Source of the DNA: Rikenellaceae bacterium | GTDB lineage: Bacteria; Bacteroidota; Bacteroidia; Bacteroidales; Rikenellaceae | Assembly: GCA_020859745.1 (NCBI GenBank) | Contig: JAJBVQ010000060.1 | Location: 1-10,639, forward strand | DNA length: 10,639 bases | Direction of reading: 5' to 3' | In this document: in pieces, positions 6,384 through 10,639 of the stretch | Position numbering within the stretch: the first letter of the stretch is position 1 | Layout of the letters: each line of letters opens with the position of its first letter | Translations under genes and position numbers: made by a program | Notes under the pieces: model-generated | The model's input: only the letters and a program-made list of their open reading frames with translations | What the model was told of the DNA's origin: nothing | Databases searched by the model: none

Positions 6384-8765
6384 ATGAAAAAACAAATTCG
6401 CCTGTCGGGTATCGCTGCCGGGGCCTGCGCGCTCTTCGCGCTGGGCGTCGTGTCGTGCTCGGCACCCGAAACCAAAAGCTGGAACGAGGGGATCAATATC
6501 ATCCCGGTTCCGGCGGAAATGACCCGCAACGAGGGAGTTTTCACACTGGACGGCAAGACGGCCATCGCCTGCGACGAGCCGGACTTCGCCCCGGCGACGG
6601 CATACCTCGCCGCGAAGGTCAAAGGCTCCACGGGCTTCGACCTGAAACTGGTGCAGGCTGCGCCGTCGGATAACTATATCTATTTCGTGCGGGACACTAC
6701 CATCGCCAATGCGGAGGGATATACCTTTATCTCTACGCCGAAGGGGGTGACCATAACGGCTGCGGCACCGGCGGGGGCGTTCTACGGGATGCAGACCCTT
6801 TTGCAGCTGCTTCCGGCCGAGGTCGAAAGCCCGGCCAAGGTCAGGGGCGTCGAATGGACGGTGCCGGCGGTGACGATCAAAGACGAGCCGCGCTTCGGGT
6901 ACAGGGGTGTCCATTTCGATCCGGCGCGCCACTTTGCAGGAGTGGATTTCATCAAAAAGCAGCTGGAGGTGATGGCGATGTTCAAGCTCAACAAGTTCCA
7001 TTGGCACCTGACCGAAGACCAGCTGTGGACCATCGAAATCAAAAGGTATCCGGAGCTGACGGAAAAAGGCTCGTGGCGTATCGAGGGCGACGGCTCGAAG
7101 TACGGCGGGTTCTACACGCAGGAGGAGATCAAAGAGGTGGTGGCCTACGCGCAGGAGCGGTTTATCGAGGTGATCCCGGAGATCGAGATGCCGGGCCATG
7201 CCAAGGCGGCGCTGGTGTCGCATCCGGAGCTGTCCTGCACGGGCGGCCCGTTCGACCAGCCGCGTATCGTCTGGGGCGTGGAGGACGATGTCTTCTGCCC
7301 GGGCAAGGACACGACTTTCAGGTTCCTGGAGAATGTGCTGACCGAGGTGTTCGAACTCTTCCCGAGCGAGTATGTCCATATCGGGGGCGACGAGTGCCCG
7401 AAGGTGCGCTGGAAGAGCTGTCCGGACTGCCAGGCGCGGATCAAGGCGCTGGGGCTGGACAAACTGGCGGCCAAACCGGGCGCGGACGGCAAACGGCACT
7501 CCGCCGAGGAGATGTTGCAGAGCTACACGATCACGCGGATGGAGAAGTTCGCCAATGCGAACGGCCGGAAGATCATCGGCTGGGACGAGATCCTGGAAGG
7601 CGGGCTGGCCCCGTCGGCCACGGTGATGAGCTGGCGCGGCGAGGCGGGCGGCATCGCGGCGGCCAAACAGCAGCATGACGTGATCATGACGCCGAACAGC
7701 GCGGGTTTCTACTTTGACCACCTGCAAGGGGCGGCGGAGGTGGAGCCGGCTTCGATCGGCGGCTATTCGACGCTGGAGAAGGTGTACGGCTACAATCCGG
7801 TGCCGGACACGATGCCGGCCGAGATCGGCAAATATATCATCGGGGTGCAGGGCAACCTGTGGTCGGAGTATATCCTCTCGGACGAGCATCGCGAATATAT
7901 GTACTATCCGCGCATGCTGGCGCTGGCCGAACTGGACTGGTCGCCGAACACCCGCAAGGACTGGGATGATTTCCAGCGGCGCGTGGTCAATGCGCAGGTG
8001 CGGCTGGATTACCACGGCATCACTTACCATATCCCGATGCCGGAGGGGACGCTGGTGGACGTGGTGGCGTTCACGGGCGACTCGGTGGCGGTGCCGTTCA
8101 ACAATACGCGCAACCTGCCGATGGTCTACACGCTGGACGGCTCCGAGCCGACTGCCAAATCGGCGGTGTATGCCGATACGCTGATGATCGGGGGCGACAA
8201 GCCGGTGACGATCCGTATCGCCACGCTGCTGCCGCAGGGTAAGATGAGCCGGGTGCGGACGATCCGGGTCGAAAAGCAAACGCCGAAGCCTGCGACGGAG
8301 GTCGCCCGGGCGGATTCGGGCGTGGTGATGCGCGTGGCTCCGGGCCTTTTCGTGACGGACGAGCAGGTGGCGGGTGCGGTGTTCGGCCCGGACACGGTGG
8401 TGCGCTATTTCAGGCGCGGGAATGCGCCGGACTCGCCGGTGGAGGCCAATTCGCTGGCGGTGTACGAGGGTTTCGTGGAGCTTCCGGAAGACGGTGTGTA
8501 CGGCTTTACGACGGATATGGATGAACTGTGGATCGACGGCGAGTTGCTGGTGAAGAACGGGCAGGAGGCGGCGAGCCGGTTCCAGCGCCACAAGACGACC
8601 CGTGCCATGGCGGCGGGCAAGCATCCGTTCAAGCTGGTGTTCAACAATATGGTTAAGCATGGCTGGCCGAACGACTGGAACGAGATCACGTTCTTCGTGA
8701 AGGCTCCGGGGGCGGACAGGTATGTGCGGGTGAGTCCGTCGCAGCTGTCGCACGAGGTGAAGTAG
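6384..8765 (+). CDS. GH20 beta-N-acetylhexosaminidase lipoprotein with C-terminal PA14-like domain
   Basis: A 793-residue exported glycosidase that would release terminal GlcNAc/GalNAc from glycans by substrate-assisted catalysis. A lipoprotein signal peptide ends in LGVVSC, with C25 as the lipidation site. Residues about 36-165 fit the GH20b N-terminal domain. The GH20 barrel runs from about 170 to 535: RGVHFDPARH at 174-183, KFHWHLTEDQLW at 204-215, PEIEMPGH at 265-272, and the catalytic pair D336-E337 in HIGGDECPK. Substrate-site tryptophans are in GWDE (W400), SWRG (W417) and NLWSEY (W493). A beta domain with YTLDGSEP (about 550-640) resembles chitobiase C-terminal domains, and about 650-785 resembles PA14 (DGVYGFTTDMDELWIDGELL, then HPFKLVFNN). 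The start at 6384 is required by the signal peptide. It is likely surface or periplasmic and monocistronic, with its own terminator; the substrate cannot be told. Confidence 0.95.
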   Translation: MKKQIRLSGIAAGACALFALGVVSCSAPETKSWNEGINIIPVPAEMTRNEGVFTLDGKTAIACDEPDFAPATAYLAAKVKGSTGFDLKLVQAAPSDNYIYFVRDTTIANAEGYTFISTPKGVTITAAAPAGAFYGMQTLLQLLPAEVESPAKVRGVEWTVPAVTIKDEPRFGYRGVHFDPARHFAGVDFIKKQLEVMAMFKLNKFHWHLTEDQLWTIEIKRYPELTEKGSWRIEGDGSKYGGFYTQEEIKEVVAYAQERFIEVIPEIEMPGHAKAALVSHPELSCTGGPFDQPRIVWGVEDDVFCPGKDTTFRFLENVLTEVFELFPSEYVHIGGDECPKVRWKSCPDCQARIKALGLDKLAAKPGADGKRHSAEEMLQSYTITRMEKFANANGRKIIGWDEILEGGLAPSATVMSWRGEAGGIAAAKQQHDVIMTPNSAGFYFDHLQGAAEVEPASIGGYSTLEKVYGYNPVPDTMPAEIGKYIIGVQGNLWSEYILSDEHREYMYYPRMLALAELDWSPNTRKDWDDFQRRVVNAQVRLDYHGITYHIPMPEGTLVDVVAFTGDSVAVPFNNTRNLPMVYTLDGSEPTAKSAVYADTLMIGGDKPVTIRIATLLPQGKMSRVRTIRVEKQTPKPATEVARADSGVVMRVAPGLFVTDEQVAGAVFGPDTVVRYFRRGNAPDSPVEANSLAVYEGFVELPEDGVYGFTTDMDELWIDGELLVKNGQEAASRFQRHKTTRAMAAGKHPFKLVFNNMVKHGWPNDWNEITFFVKAPGADRYVRVSPSQLSHEVK

Positions 8766-8789
8766 CTTCCCGAGCGATAAGGTTTTCGA

Positions 8790-8825
8790 GCGGCTGCCGT
8801 CCTCTTGGACGGCAGCCGCTTTTTT
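8790..8825 (+). terminator. Strong rho-independent terminator of the hexosaminidase gene
   Basis: GCGGCTGCCGTCC (8790-8802) pairs perfectly over 13 bp with GGACGGCAGCCGC (8807-8819) around a TCTT loop, followed by six T (8820-8825). It starts 24 nt after the stop codon. Confidence 0.95.
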
Positions 8826-8940
8826 GTTTGCAGCTTGTTTGGGTTCCGGCTTTTTATCTGAGGTTGGGGTGCGGCGAGAAGCGCGAGCTTCGAGCCGCAT
8901 AAGGCTGTGAGCGGATAGCGCGATCCGTGAGGATCGCCGG

Positions 8941-8986
8941 GCCGCCGCCAGCGCCTTCGGCGCTCGCCCCCTGGCGGCAGCCCGAA
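8941..8986 (+). repeat. 46-nt direct repeat, copy 1
   Basis: Matches 9262-9307 at 43 of 46 positions. It is itself partly palindromic: CCGCCAG near its start pairs with CTGGCGG near its end, with an inner CGCC/GGCG around TTC. It directly follows the stem-loop at 8920-8937 and ends in the CCCGAA that opens the next unit, so it links two units. Confidence 0.85.
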
Positions 8987-9261
8987 CCCGAGAGAGTGAA
9001 TAGCGCGTTCCGTCAGAATGGCCGGGCGGACCCGTTGGGTCTTTTGCTGGTGTTCTTAAGGATTCAAGGGGGCAGGGGCGCCCGAAGACGAGAGAGCGGA
9101 ATAGCATAAATGTTTTGCGCGGTTCGTCAGAACCGCTTGGCCGCCCGGAGGGGGGCCGGGGCGGCCACACGATGCGAAAGTGGGTAATTTATCTGCTTCA
9201 GCGGTTGGCGGATCGCTGCGATAAGGCGGTGAGCTAAAAGCGCGACTCGTTAGAAATGCCG

Positions 9262-9307
9262 GCCGCCGCCAGCGCCTTCGGTGCTCGCCCTCAGGCGGCA
9301 GCCCGAA
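9262..9307 (+). repeat. 46-nt direct repeat, copy 2
   Basis: Second copy of 8941-8986, with three substitutions. It again follows a stem-loop unit at once (9242-9259) and ends in CCCGAA, but leads into the ~50-nt TAATTACAGCC repeat in place of another stem-loop. Confidence 0.85.
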
Positions 9308-9308
9308 T

Positions 9309-9359
9309 AGGGTAATTACAGCCAACAAAACAGGCCACACTTGCGCGTCAAGCGGCTGG
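9309..9359 (+). repeat. ~50-nt interspersed repeat, copy c, overlapping the start of FISUMP cassette 3
   Basis: Third near full-length copy: head AGGGTAATTACAGCC, middle AACAAAACAGGCCACAC, tail TTGCGCGTCAAGCGGCTGG. The last bases, GGCTGG (9354-9359), are also the first two codons (Gly-Trp) of the FISUMP homology, so the repeat and cassette share their junction. Confidence 0.78.
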
Positions 9360-9722
9360 CGGGTGCCTCTGAGCGGCGACGAGGCGAGTGGCTGTAATCC
9401 ATGGAGCGCGTTTACAGCGGGCAATGGTCCGTATCGGGACGGTGAGCAGAGCGTAAAAGGACGTCTGTGGAACCGCTCGGTTTGTTACGGAGGTACGGCG
9501 TGGTATCCGGTGACGGGCGAACGCTACTCTTCATCGGGGGAGTTCTTCAATGGCAATAACGGTTCGAACTGGACTTCTGCGACCAAAGGAGCAATGGCTT
9601 TTTACCTCTATTATAACAATGTGTATATCAATATTTACAGCTTTACGGACAACGGCTATTACCGGGCTTACGGCTTTTCCGTTCGCTGCGTACGGGAGTG
9701 ACGGGGATACGGAAGGGGGAGA
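9354..9722 (+). pseudogene. FISUMP-domain C-terminal fragment, cassette 3
   Basis: The frame 9354-9701 begins at GWRVPLSGDE, the same point at which the family motif DPCPxGWRVP is cut, and ends YRAYGFSVRCVRE with a TGA at 9699-9701. The core has TAWYPVTGERY, SNWTSATKG, an AFYLYYNNVYIN strand and SFTDNGYYRAYG, an excellent match to the C-terminal lobe of the TIGR02145-type domain. There is no start codon with a leader, no signal peptide and no promoter. The 39 nt at 9684-9722 are identical to the ends of cassettes 1 and 2 and include 21 nt after the stop codon. Its 3' half is AT- and Asn/Tyr-rich compared with the other two. It lies 65 nt before the ybbR-like gene on the same strand. The fragment is likely silent. 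Confidence 0.78.
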
Positions 9723-9771
9723 GGGGGCGCTCCTCAGGGAAGCGAATGGTTTAACGGGCCGCGTTTTTGTT

Positions 9772-9779
9772 TATCTTTG
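9772..9779 (+). promoter_or_regulatory. ybbR-like gene promoter, -7 box
   Basis: TATCTTTG is a perfect TAnnTTTG -7 element, with a weak TTTA (9750-9753) 18 nt upstream. The ATG follows only 8 nt after the box, so transcription would start within a few bases of the start codon. The element lies between cassette 3 and the gene, so the cassette has not displaced the promoter. Confidence 0.55.
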
Positions 9780-9787
9780 TTTTTGAG

Positions 9788-10621
9788 ATGAAACGCGAAA
9801 AAATATCCCATTACATAAAACCATCGTTCTGGGTGTTCCTGCTGATCGCGGCGCTGCTGTGGTACGGCGATAAGCTGGGCGGGCGGTACACCACGGAGGT
9901 CGTGGTGCCAATCGAGGTGCGGAACGACTTCTCGTCGAAGCTCTGGATCGAGCAGCCGTTGGGCGAGGTGAACTGCCGCGTCGAGGGGATCGGCGGCAAA
10001 CTGATGGCGTACAAGCTGAAGATGGTGGATCGGGCGGTGATCCCGATGTCGCAGCTGACGCTGGTGCCGGTGCGCGGGCAGGATCGGGTGTTCCGCGTGG
10101 ACAAGAGTTCGCTGACGGGGGCGCTGGCCGCGGCGGTCAAGGACTTGCGCATCCATGAGATACTGGACACGGCGCTGACCATCGGCGTGTCGCCGGTCGA
10201 GATCCGGCGGATGCCGGTGCGCAGCCGCATCGAGCTGGGCACGGCGCGGCAGTATATGTTGGTGGACGGGATCGTTTTCGACCCGGACTCGGTGGCTGTG
10301 CGGGGGCCGCGGGTGGTGCTGGATTCGATGGAGGCGGTCTTCACGCGGCGGCGGAAATACAAAGACCTGAAAGCCTCCGTGGCGGGGCGGATCGACCTGG
10401 AACAGCGGTACGGGGTGCTACTCTCGGACAAACAGGTGGACTACCGGGCGGAGGTGGTGCCGTTCACCCAGCATACGCTGGAGCTGCCGGTGCGGGTCGA
10501 TAACATGCCGGAGGGGATGCAGGCCACGATCGTGCCGTCACGGGTGACGGTGGTGGTCAATGTCCCGCTCAGGGCTTACGAGCGTATCCTCGAGGAGCGG
10601 TTGCATGCCTGCGAGGACTAA
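9788..10621 (+). CDS. YbbR-like domain protein, membrane-anchored
   Basis: A 277-residue protein with an N-terminal anchor: MKREKISHYIKP followed by the membrane segment SFWVFLLIAALLWY at about 13-26. The rest would face outward. The order of beta-rich blocks fits Bacteroidota YbbR-like proteins: TTEVVVPIEVRN at the start, LVDGIVFDPDSVAVRGPRVV in the middle, and LELPVRVDNMPEGMQATIVP near the end. In other bacteria YbbR (CdaR) proteins regulate the diadenylate cyclase; in this phylum the role is unknown, and the gene often precedes coaE. The start at 9788 is the only ATG giving a short positive N-terminus before the membrane segment; an earlier in-frame ATG (9767) would overlap the -7 box. The end HACED then TAA looks early: in-frame reading continues NQVRGE, so a nonsense change at 10619-10621 is possible. 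Confidence 0.82.
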   Translation: MKREKISHYIKPSFWVFLLIAALLWYGDKLGGRYTTEVVVPIEVRNDFSSKLWIEQPLGEVNCRVEGIGGKLMAYKLKMVDRAVIPMSQLTLVPVRGQDRVFRVDKSSLTGALAAAVKDLRIHEILDTALTIGVSPVEIRRMPVRSRIELGTARQYMLVDGIVFDPDSVAVRGPRVVLDSMEAVFTRRRKYKDLKASVAGRIDLEQRYGVLLSDKQVDYRAEVVPFTQHTLELPVRVDNMPEGMQATIVPSRVTVVVNVPLRAYERILEERLHACED

Positions 10622-10639
10622 AACCAGGTGAGAGGGGAG

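Larger units (their letters stand above)
8826..9353. repeat. Repeat array D: gene-free, hairpin-rich spacer
   Basis: No credible gene. Four stem-loop units, all in + orientation: 8891-8940 (GCGATCC, loop GTGA, GGATCGC, 8920-8937), 8981-9027 (decayed stem around CGTCA), 9081-9140 (GCGGTTC, loop GTCA, GAACCGC, 9119-9136) and 9225-9262 (GCGACTC, loop GTTA, broken right arm). Stem starts are 86, 113 and 123 nt apart. Leading blocks are either CCGAAnnCGAGAGAGyG type or AAGGCnGTGAGC type. A 46-nt direct repeat occurs at 8941-8986 and 9262-9307, and the array ends in a copy of the ~50-nt repeat (9309-9359) that touches FISUMP cassette 3. Confidence 0.75.

Noticed and set aside
6195..9170. 991-residue open frame on the reverse strand
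   Set aside because: It lies antisense to the well-supported GH20 gene, is rich in Arg/His/Pro as expected from reversed GC-rich codons, and contains no recognisable domain.
8826..9353. CRISPR array
   Set aside because: Units are degenerate, vary in length and spacing, and lack identical repeats and uniform spacers; no cas genes.

Overview
The window looks like chromosomal DNA of a high-GC member of the Bacteroidota, most likely an Alistipes-like (Rikenellaceae) gut bacterium. This rests on Bacteroidota-type promoters (TAnnTTTG boxes at fabG and ybbR), a Bacteroidota-style SusC-free glycosidase lipoprotein, a YbbR-domain gene of the Bacteroidota type, and fragments of the Fibrobacter succinogenes major paralogous (FISUMP) domain. 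No taxonomic marker gene is present, so the genus is an inference.

Layout. 1-196 (-): start of an RsmI-like SAM-dependent methyltransferase cut by the window edge. 197-1168: gene-free repeat array A. 1169-1675 (-): FISUMP cassette 1. 1743-2330 (+): rubrerythrin with a one-base deletion that breaks its rubredoxin domain, then a terminator. 2385-3325: repeat array B. 3326-3700 (-): FISUMP cassette 2, joined to the fabG terminator. 3764-4510 (-): fabG, divergent from glyA (4662-5942, +). 5943-6383: spacer with a large two-tier hairpin. 6384-8765 (+): GH20 beta-hexosaminidase lipoprotein with a PA14-like C-terminus, then a strong terminator. 8826-9353: repeat array D. 9354-9722 (+): FISUMP cassette 3. 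9788-10621 (+): ybbR-like gene.

The intact genes are ordinary housekeeping genes (fatty-acid synthesis, one-carbon/serine metabolism, tRNA/rRNA modification), one peroxide-stress gene and one glycan-degrading lipoprotein. They do not form one pathway; the spacers are the unusual part. Three spacers of about 0.5-1 kb carry degenerate GC-rich arrays built from a short stem-loop whose stem sequence changes while its pairing is kept, plus a separate ~50-nt repeat with a TAATTACAGCC-like core. Each array abuts or lies near a promoterless C-terminal FISUMP fragment. The three fragments share constant edges (a ~50-nt 5' arm in two, an identical 39-nt 3' arm in all three that runs past the stop codon) around divergent cores. 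My inference is that these are silent cassettes that move or exchange by recombination at the repeats, possibly feeding variation into an expressed surface protein elsewhere. No recombinase, reverse transcriptase or full-length target lies in the window.
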